Shown: positions 1 to 8,901, numbered from the stretch's first letter. The stretch: DNA of 64,000 nucleotides from Oscillospiraceae bacterium (GCA_015068645.1 SVKD01000011.1:23665-87664), one strand, 5' to 3'. The notes: generated by a model not told the origin, from the letters alone. Numbers and translations: made by a program.

Positions 1-21
1 CGAGTCCCCGAAGGCCCACCA

Positions 22-57
22 AAAATCGACAAGGTTCGTAAGAATCTTGTCGATTTT
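22..57. terminator. Hairpin, likely intrinsic terminator
   Basis: A perfect 12-bp inverted repeat (AAAATCGACAAG, 22-33, with CTTGTCGATTTT, 46-57) encloses a 12-nt loop. It could end a gene lying left of the window or work in the other direction. It sits directly beside the repeat at 62-133, as a second hairpin sits beside the other copy near 10 kb. Confidence 0.55.
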
Positions 58-61
58 ACTT

Positions 62-133
62 ATTGTGAATACAACAAGGTTCCGGGGCACCCGACCGCAA
101 TCTTTGATTGCGTTATCGGGTCGGGTTCTTATT
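62..133 (+). repeat. Dispersed inverted repeat, copy 1
   Basis: This 72-nt sequence recurs in reverse complement at 9968-10038 with one single-base indel (a G-run of 4 versus 3) and one substitution. It contains an internal dyad: GCAATC and GATTGC around a TTT loop, with outer CCGACC/GGTCGG arms. It lies in an intergenic space next to a hairpin. It resembles a REP or MITE-like repeat. The family is unknown to me. Confidence 0.8.
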
Positions 134-216
134 ACCTCTTTCTTATTCATTTTTTCCTAAAAAGACCTGTTGATTTTGGGAAGTAGTAAATAATAGTGAA
201 TGAGGAGGAAGTTTGC

Positions 217-245
217 TTGACAGCCAACAAAACATTTTGTATAAT
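217..245 (+). promoter_or_regulatory. SigA-type promoter of the DEAD-box helicase gene
   Basis: TTGACA (217-222) and TATAAT (240-245) are separated by 17 bp, a full consensus match. Transcription from here would start near 252. This rules out an ATG at 196 and supports the ATG at 280 as translation start. Confidence 0.85.
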
Positions 246-279
246 ATACTTATCAAAACAGAAGTCAAAGAGGTACATT

Positions 280-1953
280 ATGGAAGCCTTATTATTTTCA
301 GAACTCCCCATTTCAGATGCCTTAAAGGAAGGGATCGCACAAATGGGATTTATAAAGACCACACCCATTCAGCAGGAAAGTTTATTTCCGATTTTAGAGG
401 GAAGAGACTTAGTAGCACAAGCACCCACAGGAACAGGAAAGACCTGTGCTTTTGGTGTGCCGATTTTGGAACAGTTAATTCCTGATGAAGAAGTGGTGCA
501 GGCGTTGGTGCTTTGTCCAACCCGTGAATTGGTGATGCAGACGGCGGAGGAGCTGGGGAAACTGTCCCGCTATCAGAAGGGAATACGCATTTCCACCTTG
601 TATGGTGGACAGCCTATAGAACGTCAGCTTGCAGATTTAAAAAAACGTCCTCAAATTGTGGTTGCAACGCCCGGCAGACTGATGGACCACTTACGAAGAC
701 GTAGTGTTCGTTTGGTGAATCTTTCTCATTTAGTGTTGGATGAGGCGGACGAAATGCTCAATATGGGCTTTCGTGACGATATTGAGACTATTTTAGAAAC
801 TGCACCCAATGAACGTCAGACCGTTCTGTTTTCTGCAACGATGCCTGCTGAAATCAAAGAAATTGCCCAAAATTATCAGAAAAAAGACCGTGTGTTTGTC
901 AAGATTACGGGTGACGTGCTCACCGTTTCCAATGTGGCGGAATATTATCTGGAAGTGAAAGGTCCAAAAAAACTGGATGCTTTAAGCAGACTTTTGGATT
1001 TGCACGGTTACGGACTTTCTTTGGTGTTCTGCAACACCAAAAAGAAAACATCTGAAATCACCGAAGAGCTGATTGCTCGTGGGTATCCTGCCGAAATGTT
1101 GCATGGTGATATGAAACAGCCCGAGCGTGACAGGGTAATGAACCGCTTCAAATCGGGGAAAACTGAAATTTTAGTGGCAACAGATATTGCTGCCCGTGGC
1201 ATTGATGTGGAAAATGTGGAGGCGGTATTCAATTTTGATGTGCCTCAGTTTGAAGAATATTATGTTCACCGTATCGGCAGAACGGGCAGAGCGGACAAAA
1301 AAGGCGTTTCCTACACCTTTGTGGCAGGGAAGGAAATGTTTAAATTAAAGGAAATTATGAAATACACCAAATCCCACATTGAACCCTATAAAACACCATC
1401 AGAAGCAGATGTTGTGGAGGCAAGAGTTAAGAAAACGATTGGGAAAGCTGTTTCTGTGGTGGGTAGCTCTAATTTTGAGAGATATCTTCAGATCACCAAG
1501 GATATTGTTGGTGAGGGGAAACTGACAGCAACAGAACTGTCTGCGGCGTTAATCTGTATGCTCACCGAAGAAAAGAAAGTTGAGAAAAAGCCGAAAGAAA
1601 CACGGGAAGTCACCAAAAAAACAGGCGCTCAGCAGGGTATGGCAAGACTGTTTATCGGTCTTGGTTCTTTAGATAAAATTCGTCCCCGTCATATTGTGGA
1701 GCTGATTTCTTCCAATACGCCCGTACAAGGGAATGAGGTGGGGGCAGTAGATATTTTTGACAAATATTCTTTCTTTGAAATTCCTGCCGAAAAAGCAGAT
1801 GATGTGCTGGAATCTTTCAAGGATTTAACCTATCGAGGAAGAGAAGTATTTGTGGAAAAAGCCCAGGCAACCCAAAAGAACCCGAAAGGCTCCAAAAAAG
1901 CAGCCAAATCAGGTAAAAAAGAAGCGAAAAATCAAAAAGGCTTTCGAAGATAA
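280..1953 (+). CDS. DEAD-box ATP-dependent RNA helicase with DbpA-type RNA-binding domain
   Basis: A 557-aa cytoplasmic RNA helicase. Two RecA-like domains carry the family motifs: Q motif (TTPIQQ), Walker A APTGTGKT at about residues 48-55, DEAD at 154-157, SAT near 185, ARGID, and HRIGRTGR. After a Lys/Glu-rich linker, residues of about 450-530 (starting MARLFIGLG) fit the DbpA RNA-binding domain, and the tail is strongly basic. This layout is typical of DbpA/YxiN or CsdA-type helicases acting in ribosome assembly or cold adaptation, but I cannot choose between them. The start at 280 has an AAAGAGG ribosome site and lies downstream of a consensus promoter; an in-frame ATG at 196 lies upstream of that promoter. 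The gene stands alone and is followed by a terminator. Confidence 0.93.
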   Translation: MEALLFSELPISDALKEGIAQMGFIKTTPIQQESLFPILEGRDLVAQAPTGTGKTCAFGVPILEQLIPDEEVVQALVLCPTRELVMQTAEELGKLSRYQKGIRISTLYGGQPIERQLADLKKRPQIVVATPGRLMDHLRRRSVRLVNLSHLVLDEADEMLNMGFRDDIETILETAPNERQTVLFSATMPAEIKEIAQNYQKKDRVFVKITGDVLTVSNVAEYYLEVKGPKKLDALSRLLDLHGYGLSLVFCNTKKKTSEITEELIARGYPAEMLHGDMKQPERDRVMNRFKSGKTEILVATDIAARGIDVENVEAVFNFDVPQFEEYYVHRIGRTGRADKKGVSYTFVAGKEMFKLKEIMKYTKSHIEPYKTPSEADVVEARVKKTIGKAVSVVGSSNFERYLQITKDIVGEGKLTATELSAALICMLTEEKKVEKKPKETREVTKKTGAQQGMARLFIGLGSLDKIRPRHIVELISSNTPVQGNEVGAVDIFDKYSFFEIPAEKADDVLESFKDLTYRGREVFVEKAQATQKNPKGSKKAAKSGKKEAKNQKGFRR

Positions 1954-1960
1954 CGTAGTA

Positions 1961-1988
1961 AAAAAAGCGGTGAAATCACCGCTTTTTT
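1961..1988. terminator. Intrinsic terminator after the helicase gene
   Basis: AAGCGGTG and CACCGCTT form an 8-bp stem with an AAAT loop, flanked by A- and T-runs. It ends the helicase transcript and may also serve the convergent gene that ends at 2051. Confidence 0.85.
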
Positions 1989-2050
1989 GGTTTTTATATC
2001 ATTTTCGTTATACGGGGGTGTGGTGCTGACCTGGTATTGTGGTTTTTTTA

Positions 2051-3898
2051 TCAATCTGCGTGATAGGATTTTCTTCCCAGATGCACACATCCGCATACAC
2101 CAAAATTCTTGTTTTGGGGATACTTTTTGTAATCAATGTATGCAGTGCCGCAATGCGGACAGCTAAACGAGTTATAATAACGGAAAGTTTTTCCTTCCTC
2201 TTCGTATGTCCAGGTTTCTTTGTCAAACTCATAAGCTGTGATTTCGCAACAATCCAACCCATCATCGGAATATGCGATATCACTTTGCGACATATAGAAT
2301 GCGTATCCGTGAAAACAGAAGGATTTACCGCAATCGGGACAAATACCAATCAGTCTGATATTGGAAGGCGTTGTATAGCCCCGGTATTTTAAGGCTTTCA
2401 TCGGCAAATCCTTCCCTCTGAGCATCTCGTAGCGTTTTTTGGATGCCTCCCCACCGAATGCAAGAAAATGTGCTTCCATACGGTACCCGATATCACCGGA
2501 TGTCATGCTTCTTTTGGTCGGATCATCGGAAATAAAACCGTCAATTTGTGCTATGGGAGCGGATGGAATTCCTTGCATGTAGATCCTGATACTGATGATG
2601 AAGTATTTTCCGTTAAAGTTTTCATCTTTTTCAGTTTGCAGACAATATTCCACAGTTTTGACACCATCTTCCAAAACAGAAATGACAGGTTCTTTTTCTG
2701 ACAATGAAATCGCTCCCGTAAATTCAAATTGCGATGTGTCAGAATGGCTGCTTTTCCACTTTAAAAAGAGTTTGGAATCAAAGTGAACGGTTTGTCCGTC
2801 CAATTTGATGGGAGATACTTTACTTTTTGTTTTTTGATATTTTGCTTGGGAGATAAATCCCTGTGATTGTAATTTGTCGAAGATGTCTTCAATATCCGTC
2901 AGGTTGAATTTATGGCGAGTGTAAGGCAACTCCTTGTGAAACTTTTCTGTGAATGATTCTTTCGAAATATCTTTATGAAAAGTAAATATGTTGTGACATC
3001 CTCCTGCCATTGGGGCGGTTATCTGATGATATATAGTGCAAGACTGATCTTCACTGGTTTCAAGCCATAGGCGTTCTTCCTCGTGATATGGGCCGCTCCC
3101 TGATATGTAATTGTACAGTATAACCTTGGGCGGACTGACTCTTGGCATTGTGTATGAAAGGGTTTCCTTTTTTTCTGCCGGTTTGTTTAACTGCTGCAGT
3201 TTTCTTTTTATGAAAAATGTATCAATTTTATATTTGACTATACTAAGAGCTGCAATACCTGCGAAGATTAACAAAAAAAATAGCACTAAGGTAAAGAAAG
3301 CACCGGACTGTTTTGCTGATTTTTTTGGCTTATCGGTTTCCACCGGAGAAGAATTTGTATCCGCTCCTGCTGCATTGCCGGTTGGAAAAAATTCTTCTTG
3401 AAACGAAACGGTATCCACAATGTTTTTTGTTTCCTCTGATGTGACAAGTAAGATATTGTCGGATACAAAGGAAATGGTGCAGTATTGATCTTTAAAATAA
3501 AATTGATACAGTATGTTCGCATATTGCTTGTTATTTTCCGTGGAAATATATGCGATGTAAATTCCCTGATAGGCATTGGAATCTGTAACAATTATTTTTG
3601 GTGTTTCATGAAAAAATGCGAACGAATCTTTGCTGCGAACAGACTGTTCCAAGGCCTTTAAATGTTTTTCTGAAAAAACAGAATACTTTAAATCGGAAAA
3701 ATTCCAAAAAGCAACTTTTGCAGAAATAGTTGCGGGAATATCACGAATGGAGTGGTCAACGGTACGCCATTCATAATCCGATATTTGTTTATAGTACTCC
3801 GGAAATTCGATGATAATCGGACGGTTCTGAGCGTTTATTGAAGCACTTGATAATAACAGGAGAAGAAAGGCGATTACAATAATTTTCAATTTTTTCAT
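2051..3898 (-). CDS. Unknown membrane protein with C-terminal zinc-ribbon cysteines
   Basis: I do not recognise this 615-aa protein. Residues 1-23 look like a signal peptide or signal anchor, and a second hydrophobic segment lies at about 200-222. The ~175-residue region between them should be outside and the large C-terminal part inside, or the reverse. The C-terminal ~110 residues contain CPDCG and CPHCG pairs plus further Cys residues (CGC near the end), suggesting a zinc-binding ribbon. The gene is a single unit with its own consensus promoter and no partner genes. It runs convergently towards the helicase gene. No function can be assigned. Confidence 0.75.
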   Translation of the reverse strand: MKKLKIIVIAFLLLLLSSASINAQNRPIIIEFPEYYKQISDYEWRTVDHSIRDIPATISAKVAFWNFSDLKYSVFSEKHLKALEQSVRSKDSFAFFHETPKIIVTDSNAYQGIYIAYISTENNKQYANILYQFYFKDQYCTISFVSDNILLVTSEETKNIVDTVSFQEEFFPTGNAAGADTNSSPVETDKPKKSAKQSGAFFTLVLFFLLIFAGIAALSIVKYKIDTFFIKRKLQQLNKPAEKKETLSYTMPRVSPPKVILYNYISGSGPYHEEERLWLETSEDQSCTIYHQITAPMAGGCHNIFTFHKDISKESFTEKFHKELPYTRHKFNLTDIEDIFDKLQSQGFISQAKYQKTKSKVSPIKLDGQTVHFDSKLFLKWKSSHSDTSQFEFTGAISLSEKEPVISVLEDGVKTVEYCLQTEKDENFNGKYFIISIRIYMQGIPSAPIAQIDGFISDDPTKRSMTSGDIGYRMEAHFLAFGGEASKKRYEMLRGKDLPMKALKYRGYTTPSNIRLIGICPDCGKSFCFHGYAFYMSQSDIAYSDDGLDCCEITAYEFDKETWTYEEEGKTFRYYNSFSCPHCGTAYIDYKKYPQNKNFGVCGCVHLGRKSYHAD

Positions 3899-3960
3899 AA
3901 ATCATATCTTTCCAATTTCTTTTTTGTTTCCATGTAGTGATGGGAGTTTGAGTGTTGTTG

Positions 3961-3989
3961 ATTATACCATATTACGATTGCCATGTCAA
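3961..3989 (-). promoter_or_regulatory. SigA-type promoter of the 615-aa protein gene
   Basis: On the minus strand, TTGACA (3989-3984) and TATAAT (3966-3961) are 17 bp apart. The promoter lies about 65 bp before the start codon at 3898. Confidence 0.85.
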
Positions 3990-4072
3990 CGGATTTTTTC
4001 CGGGCTCGAAAAGAGGCAGGTGTGTATCCAACGGATTGCAATCATAAAAAGAAATGATAAATACACGTAAAC

Positions 4073-4108
4073 AAAAAAAACTTTCTCTCAATCGGAGAAA
4101 GTTTTTTT
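4073..4108 (-). terminator. Intrinsic terminator of the copper-amine-oxidase-N-like gene
   Basis: A ~10-bp stem (AAACTTTCTC with GAGAAAGTTT) is followed by a long T-run on the minus strand, a few bases after the stop codon of the gene at 4119-5174. Confidence 0.85.
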
Positions 4109-4118
4109 GAAAATTGAT

Positions 4119-5174
4119 TTAGCCTTCGATTACAATTTCAATCGCAGCGCTCTGGGGAGGAAGGCTGAAGGTAGTAGCTTCCATATGGGTACCGGAGATT
4201 TTCATACCTGCTTCTAAATCGTTGATTTTGTAAATTCTTCTGTTCATTACGTGATGAATGTTGGTTTCTTCGGAAACATTCAGCTGGATTTCACCGTTTT
4301 CGGTTTCAACCAGCACAAAATCTTCACCAACTTCTTTTACGGTTCCGGAAAATGCAACGCTTGCGATTTCTTCGGGAGCTAACAATAATGTATTTTCATA
4401 CATTTCCACACTCATCACGTTTTTCGCAGTTGCCTGAGCAGGTAAGCTCATGGTTACAGCGTTATCTAAATATTCTACCATAAATTCGGTACCGTTTTTG
4501 ATGTCTGCTAAAGCAATACCCTGGAAAATGGTTTCCTCAGCAAAGTTTACTTCAACTTCGCCTAAAATTTCATCCATTACCAGCACGGTGCTTTCGTTCA
4601 TATCTTCTAAGGCAGTTACAACTCTATAAGTGTCTTCTTCTTTTTTGGGGTTGGTGATTTTAATTTCACCGTTTACATCCACTTCACAACCAACACCCTG
4701 AAGAATATTTTCCACAAAGCTTACGGGAACGTAGGTTCTGTCGTCAATCAGCTGAGGTGCAATTCCTAAGCTCATGGGAGCCATTTTAGAGAAGGTGTAT
4801 TCATCTTTGGTAGGATACATGGTGATATAGTGTGCACCTTTGGTTAAAGTAATCATAGCGGTTTCATTATCGTAACCAACTTCGTAACCTAATTTTTCAC
4901 ACAGAGCACGTAAGGGGAGCATTACATTGTCACCATCTACATAAGTGTCTGCATTCAGAACTTCGCCGTTTATAATCATTTTGTAAATGGGTTTGGTCAT
5001 CGGGATAAATGCACCGTTTTCAATTGCTTCCACTTCTACGGGAGCAGAGATGGTCATAATGTCGCCCTGAATGTTGTCTGTACCGTCATGCACATATTCA
5101 GCGAATACTGCACCGGTGGATAAGGTTGCGGTCACTAACAGACCTGCGGTTAAAGTTTTAAAAGTTTTTTTCAT
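4119..5174 (-). CDS. Secreted protein with copper amine oxidase N-terminal-like domain
   Basis: A 351-aa exported protein with a clear signal peptide (residues 1-25, cleavage likely after AVFA). Residues of about 60-155 match the copper amine oxidase N-terminal-like fold (PF07833-type), with hallmarks such as NGEVL, VMLPLRALCEKLGY and RTYVPVSFV. The domain is common in secreted clostridial proteins and has no oxidase activity. The C-terminal half is a beta-rich region (for example GTVKEVGEDFVLVETE), probably a wall-associated or ligand-binding module. The start has a TATGGAGGAAACCCC leader with a good ribosome site. The gene is monocistronic. Its substrate is unknown. Confidence 0.85.
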   Translation of the reverse strand: MKKTFKTLTAGLLVTATLSTGAVFAEYVHDGTDNIQGDIMTISAPVEVEAIENGAFIPMTKPIYKMIINGEVLNADTYVDGDNVMLPLRALCEKLGYEVGYDNETAMITLTKGAHYITMYPTKDEYTFSKMAPMSLGIAPQLIDDRTYVPVSFVENILQGVGCEVDVNGEIKITNPKKEEDTYRVVTALEDMNESTVLVMDEILGEVEVNFAEETIFQGIALADIKNGTEFMVEYLDNAVTMSLPAQATAKNVMSVEMYENTLLLAPEEIASVAFSGTVKEVGEDFVLVETENGEIQLNVSEETNIHHVMNRRIYKINDLEAGMKISGTHMEATTFSLPPQSAAIEIVIEG

Positions 5175-5329
5175 GGGGTTTCCTCCATATATTTCATATT
5201 TTTTTAATCATTTTATGTATCGCTTCTCACGATTCACGCTCTATAAGACGAGGACTTACATAAAAAGTTCCATAAAATTTTAAAAAATTTCAATTTAGCG
5301 AAAAAATTGTTAAAAAATTAGCAATTAGG

Positions 5330-5358
5330 TTGCAAATTACAGGTTTCTATATTATAAT
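5330..5358 (+). promoter_or_regulatory. Promoter of the MATE transporter gene
   Basis: TTGCAA (5330-5335) and TATAAT (5353-5358) are separated by 17 bp. The region around it (5175-5394) is very AT-rich and holds nothing else I can identify. Confidence 0.75.
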
Positions 5359-5394
5359 GTATAGCATAAAATAAAAATTGAGGAATCAAAACGA

Positions 5395-6726
5395 ATGAAG
5401 AAAATTCAGTTATCGGATCATTTTACCTATCAAAGATTATTAAAATTTACGTTTCCTTCCATTATTATGATGATATTTACATCCCTTTATGGAGTGGTGG
5501 ACGGTATTTTTGTGTCCAATTATGCAGGAAAGACTGCCTTTGCTGCTATCAATCTGATCTGGCCTGTGGTAATGATTTTAGGCGCCATCGGTTTTATGTT
5601 CGGGACGGGCGGAAGTGCTTTGGTTGCCAAAATATTGGGAGAACAGAACAAAACATACGCCAACCGAGTATTTTCTGCCATTGTGTATACTTCGGCATTG
5701 TTGGGGATTGTTTTAAGTATTCTGGGGCTTATCTACATTCGTCCCATTGTTGCAATGCTGGGAGCTGAGGGGCAGTTGGCAGAAGATACGGTGCTATACG
5801 GCAGTGTGCTGTTTATTGCAGTGGTGACTTTTATTTTACAAAATGAATTTCAATCCCTTCTGGTTGTGGCAGAAAAACCGAAAATGGGACTTTATGTGAC
5901 AGTTGGCGCAGGGGTGACTAACATCGTTTTTGATTATATTCTGATTGGAGTTCTGGGTTGGGGACTATTTGGTGCCGCGGTAGCTACTGCCTTTTCTCAG
6001 GTGGTTGGATGTGTGATTCCGCTTTGTTATTTCACGTTTAACAAAAAAGGGGTGCTGCATTTAGGAAAACCGGGCTGGTATCCTAAAGAAATTTTGAAAT
6101 CTTGTACCAACGGGGCATCTGAAATGCTTTCCAATATTTCCTTGTCTTTGGTAAACATTTTATATAATATGCAGTTTTTCAAAATTGCAGGAGAGAACGG
6201 ACTTTCTGCTTATGGAGTTATGATGTATATTAACTTTGTATTTGTGTCCGCATTTTTGGGCTACTCTATGGGCGTTGCACCTGTTATCAGCTATCACTAT
6301 GGGGCGAAAAATACCGATGAGCTTCACAATTTACTCAAAAAAAGCATGACAATATTGGCTGTGTGTTCAGTGGCGATGTTTTTATCCGCAGAGCTTTTGA
6401 GCGCACCGTTGTCTGCTTTGTTTGTGGGATTCGATGAGACATTGTATCAGATGACTTACCGTGGGTTTATGATTTATTCGGTATCATTTTTACTTTCAGG
6501 ATTTAATATCTTTGCATCTGCTTTCTTTACCGCATTGAATAATGGGGTAGTGTCGGCAATTCTATCCTTTTTAAGAACATTGGTATTTCCGATTATTACC
6601 GTGTGGATTTTTCCGTTGTTTTTTGGCCTGGACGGCCTTTGGAGTGCGGTCATCGGTGCAGAACTTCTGGCAATTCTTTTTAGTATCGGATTCCTTACGG
6701 GAAATCAAAAACGTTATCAATATTAA
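5395..6726 (+). CDS. MATE-family multidrug/cation efflux transporter
   Basis: A 443-aa integral membrane protein with about 12 hydrophobic segments arranged in two MATE repeats. It resembles the clostridial NorM/MepA-like branch, for example SLYGVVDGIFVSNYAG near the first helix and GFMFGTGGSALVAKILG. MATE proteins export organic cations or drugs in exchange for Na+ or H+. The length is normal for the family. The start follows a GAGGA ribosome site ten bases upstream and a good promoter. No regulator is adjacent, so the substrate cannot be inferred. Confidence 0.92.
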   Translation: MKKIQLSDHFTYQRLLKFTFPSIIMMIFTSLYGVVDGIFVSNYAGKTAFAAINLIWPVVMILGAIGFMFGTGGSALVAKILGEQNKTYANRVFSAIVYTSALLGIVLSILGLIYIRPIVAMLGAEGQLAEDTVLYGSVLFIAVVTFILQNEFQSLLVVAEKPKMGLYVTVGAGVTNIVFDYILIGVLGWGLFGAAVATAFSQVVGCVIPLCYFTFNKKGVLHLGKPGWYPKEILKSCTNGASEMLSNISLSLVNILYNMQFFKIAGENGLSAYGVMMYINFVFVSAFLGYSMGVAPVISYHYGAKNTDELHNLLKKSMTILAVCSVAMFLSAELLSAPLSALFVGFDETLYQMTYRGFMIYSVSFLLSGFNIFASAFFTALNNGVVSAILSFLRTLVFPIITVWIFPLFFGLDGLWSAVIGAELLAILFSIGFLTGNQKRYQY

Positions 6727-6872
6727 ATTTTGCACAGAAAACGAAAAAGGAATCAAAAAATGGAATAAATAACCAAAAAAACAAATTCTTTGTCTTTTTT
6801 TGCAAATACAAAGAAGCGATGATAGGATATACTGTAGGTAAAGCAAATAAAAAAACTGGAGGTTACTCTATT

Positions 6873-7778
6873 ATGAATAAGACAACTCTTGTAGTAATGG
6901 CGGCAGGTTTAGGTAGCCGTTACGGTGGATTAAAACAGATTGACCCTATCGGTCCCAGCGGAGAAATTATTATTGATTACTCCGTTTTTGATGCGGTGAA
7001 AGCTGGTTTTTCCAAGGTTGTATTTATTATCAAAAAAGAAAATGAAGAGATTTTCAAAGAAGCGATCGGGAATAAACTGGAAGGCACCATTGAAGTGGCT
7101 TATGCATTCCAGGATGTAAATGATATTCCCGGCGGCAATACCTACGGTAGAGAAAAACCCTGGGGTACCGGTCATGCAGTGTTGGCTGCAAAACCCTATG
7201 TAGACACTCCTTTTGCGGTAATTAATGCAGATGACTTCTATGGACGAACCACCTTTACCGGTTTGCAGAAATTTTTGGAAAACGTTTCTGATAATGAACG
7301 TTACCAGTATGCTATGATGGGCTTTGTTTTGGAAAACACCTTAACCGATAACGGTTCTGTTGCAAGAGGTATCTGTGAAGTTTCTGAAGACGGTTTATTA
7401 AAAAATATTACCGAACGTACTAAAATTCAAAAATTTGGCAACGAAACCAAATTTGAAGAAGACGGCGAATGGACGGTTATTCCCGAAGGAAGCTTTGTGT
7501 CTATGAATACCTGGGGCTTTACCCCCAGCATTTTTGACGAACTGGAAAAACGTCTTCCCAAATTCTTGGAAGACAGCAAAGATAACATCTTAAAAGCAGA
7601 ATATTTTCTGCCTTCTGTTGTAGATGAGTTAATCCGTGAAAACAAAGCAGATGTTAAGGTACTGCCTTGTAATGAAAAGTGGTATGGCGTTACCTATAAA
7701 GAGGATAAAGCATCTGTGATGGAATCTATTCGTAAGATGGTGGATGACGGTGTTTATCCCTCAAATTTATGGAAATAA
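6873..7778 (+). CDS. Sugar-nucleotidyltransferase family protein
   Basis: A 301-aa protein with an N-terminal nucleotidyltransferase (GT-A/Rossmann-like) fold. The NTP-binding signature is AAGLGSRYGG at about residues 9-18, followed by KQIDPIGPSG, a later GTGHAVLAAKP, and NADDFYG, where the Asp pair probably binds metal. These features are shared with glucose-1-phosphate uridylyl- or thymidylyltransferases, but the exact sugar phosphate is not evident. The ATG at 6873 is chosen over 6819 because an ACTGGAGGT ribosome site lies 9 bases before it. The gene is a single unit with a terminator behind it. Confidence 0.85.
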   Translation: MNKTTLVVMAAGLGSRYGGLKQIDPIGPSGEIIIDYSVFDAVKAGFSKVVFIIKKENEEIFKEAIGNKLEGTIEVAYAFQDVNDIPGGNTYGREKPWGTGHAVLAAKPYVDTPFAVINADDFYGRTTFTGLQKFLENVSDNERYQYAMMGFVLENTLTDNGSVARGICEVSEDGLLKNITERTKIQKFGNETKFEEDGEWTVIPEGSFVSMNTWGFTPSIFDELEKRLPKFLEDSKDNILKAEYFLPSVVDELIRENKADVKVLPCNEKWYGVTYKEDKASVMESIRKMVDDGVYPSNLWK

Positions 7779-7784
7779 TTTTCA

Positions 7785-7816
7785 AAGAGGAATCTGGTCG
7801 AGATTCCTCTTTTTTC
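7785..7816 (+). terminator. Intrinsic terminator after the nucleotidyltransferase gene
   Basis: An 11-bp stem (AAGAGGAATCT / AGATTCCTCTT) with a GGTCG loop and a T-run, directly after the stop codon. Confidence 0.9.
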
Positions 7817-7936
7817 GTATTTTTTAACAGAGATTTTTAAATTTCTCAAAAACTTTTTTAAAAGTAAAAAGCCAGTGTTTTCAATGGGAAACAACTTCTT
7901 TTGGTTTTCAAAAATCGGTTTTTTTGCCATTTTTGC

Positions 7937-7965
7937 TTGACAAATTGTTACAATTGTGTTACAAT
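7937..7965 (+). promoter_or_regulatory. SigA-type promoter of the NlpC/P60 gene
   Basis: TTGACA (7937-7942) and TACAAT (7960-7965) with a 17-bp spacer. It sits about 170 bp before the start codon, so the transcript has a long leader. Confidence 0.85.
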
Positions 7966-7971
7966 GGCTGT

Positions 7972-8112
7972 GGTCGTATGTTTTCGTACGAAGGACGGAC
8001 CCGTTTCGTGCAAGCCGATTTTTTCGCCTGAAAAAATGGTTTGTATGCGAGATTTTTTAGCTGTTAAAAAAATCTGTTTTTCTTGTTTCGGCCCCGGCTT
8101 CGTACAACACAA
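7972..8112 (+). promoter_or_regulatory. Structured 5' leader, candidate cis-regulatory RNA
   Basis: Between the promoter and the NlpC/P60 ribosome site there is about 140 nt with several competing pairings. GTACGAAG (7986-7993) can pair with CTTCGTAC (8098-8105). The same ACGAA can instead pair locally with TTCGT (8005-8009), around a CGG/CCG extension. ATTTTTTC/GAAAAAAT (8018-8037) forms an 8-bp hairpin. AGATTTTTTA with TTAAAAAAATCT (8050-8075), followed by a T-run, looks terminator-like. I could not match it to a known riboswitch class. Wall hydrolase genes in Bacillota are sometimes under c-di-AMP (ydaO) riboswitches, but that consensus is not visible here. Confidence 0.45.
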
Positions 8113-8132
8113 AGAAAGGAGGGAATGCTGGA

Positions 8133-8804
8133 TTGCGTAAAAGTTTTTTAACATTCGTGGGGACAGTAATTCTTTTACTTACTTTCACGATTTCTGCATT
8201 TGCAGATTCTCGTTATGTTAACGCTAGTGTGTTAAATGTGAGAAGCGCACCCAGTACTACCAGTACTATCATTGATCAGGCAGTTCGTGGAGACGAAGTT
8301 GAACTGATCGAATTAACAAACGAGACTTGGGTAAAAGTATATTTTAACGGTCGCTATGGTTACGTTGCAAGAGAATATCTTAACGTTGAACGTGTTGCAA
8401 GTAACTTGGGCTCCCGTAGTGGGCAAAGACCGGTGAGTCAGGGAAGCTCTTCCGTGATTGAGTATGCGAAACAGTTTATTGGTATCCCCTACGTTTATGG
8501 TGGAACCACTCCGAGCGGTTTTGACTGCTCCGGATTTGTACAATATGTTTATAAACATGTGGGTGTGAATTTATCCAGAACCACCTATACTCAGGTACAA
8601 GAAGGCACTTATGTGCCGAGATCGGAACTGCAGCCCGGAGATTTAGTATTTTTCGGCTCTGCAAGCAATGTTCACCACGTTGGCATTTATGTTGGCGATG
8701 GTCAGTTCATTCATTCGCCGAGAACCGGTAGAACGATCTGCATCGAAACTCTTAACAGCGGGTATTATAATAACAATTATTATACTGCCAGAAGAGTAAG
8801 ATAA
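8133..8804 (+). CDS. Secreted SH3b + NlpC/P60 peptidoglycan endopeptidase
   Basis: A 223-aa secreted cell-wall hydrolase. Residues 1-24 are a signal peptide (cleavage after AFA). Residues of about 27-87 form a bacterial SH3 domain (VLNVRSAPSTTST). Residues 106-223 form an NlpC/P60 papain-like domain with catalytic Cys132 (DCSGF), His182 (HHVGIY) and a probable third residue His194. This family cuts the D-Glu-diaminopimelate bond of stem peptides. The start is a TTG at 8133, ten bases after AAAGGAGG; the nearer ATG at 8125 is out of frame and soon stops. Expression is probably modulated by the structured leader. Confidence 0.93.
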   Translation: MRKSFLTFVGTVILLLTFTISAFADSRYVNASVLNVRSAPSTTSTIIDQAVRGDEVELIELTNETWVKVYFNGRYGYVAREYLNVERVASNLGSRSGQRPVSQGSSSVIEYAKQFIGIPYVYGGTTPSGFDCSGFVQYVYKHVGVNLSRTTYTQVQEGTYVPRSELQPGDLVFFGSASNVHHVGIYVGDGQFIHSPRTGRTICIETLNSGYYNNNYYTARRVR

Positions 8805-8833
8805 TAACGACCGTAATTATATGATGCATATGA

Positions 8834-8868
8834 AAAAATACTGTGGGAGCAATCCGACAGTATTTTTT
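8834..8868 (+). terminator. Intrinsic terminator after the NlpC/P60 gene
   Basis: AAAATACTGT pairs with ACAGTATTTT across a 12-nt loop and runs into six or more T residues. Confidence 0.85.
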
Positions 8869-8901
8869 CTTTCTGAATAATTAAGAAGGAGGTGGCGGTA
8901 C

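Noticed and set aside
196..279. Extra 28-residue N-terminus of the DEAD-box helicase
   Set aside because: The upstream ATG lies before the -35 element of a consensus promoter, so it would not be on the main transcript.
2039..2392. A 117-codon plus-strand frame opposite the 615-aa gene
   Set aside because: It is antisense to a frame with signal peptide, Cys motifs and a consensus promoter, and has no ribosome site.
7972..8112. ydaO-type c-di-AMP riboswitch in the NlpC/P60 leader
   Set aside because: I could not find the conserved ydaO core; only competing hairpins and a terminator-like stem are visible.
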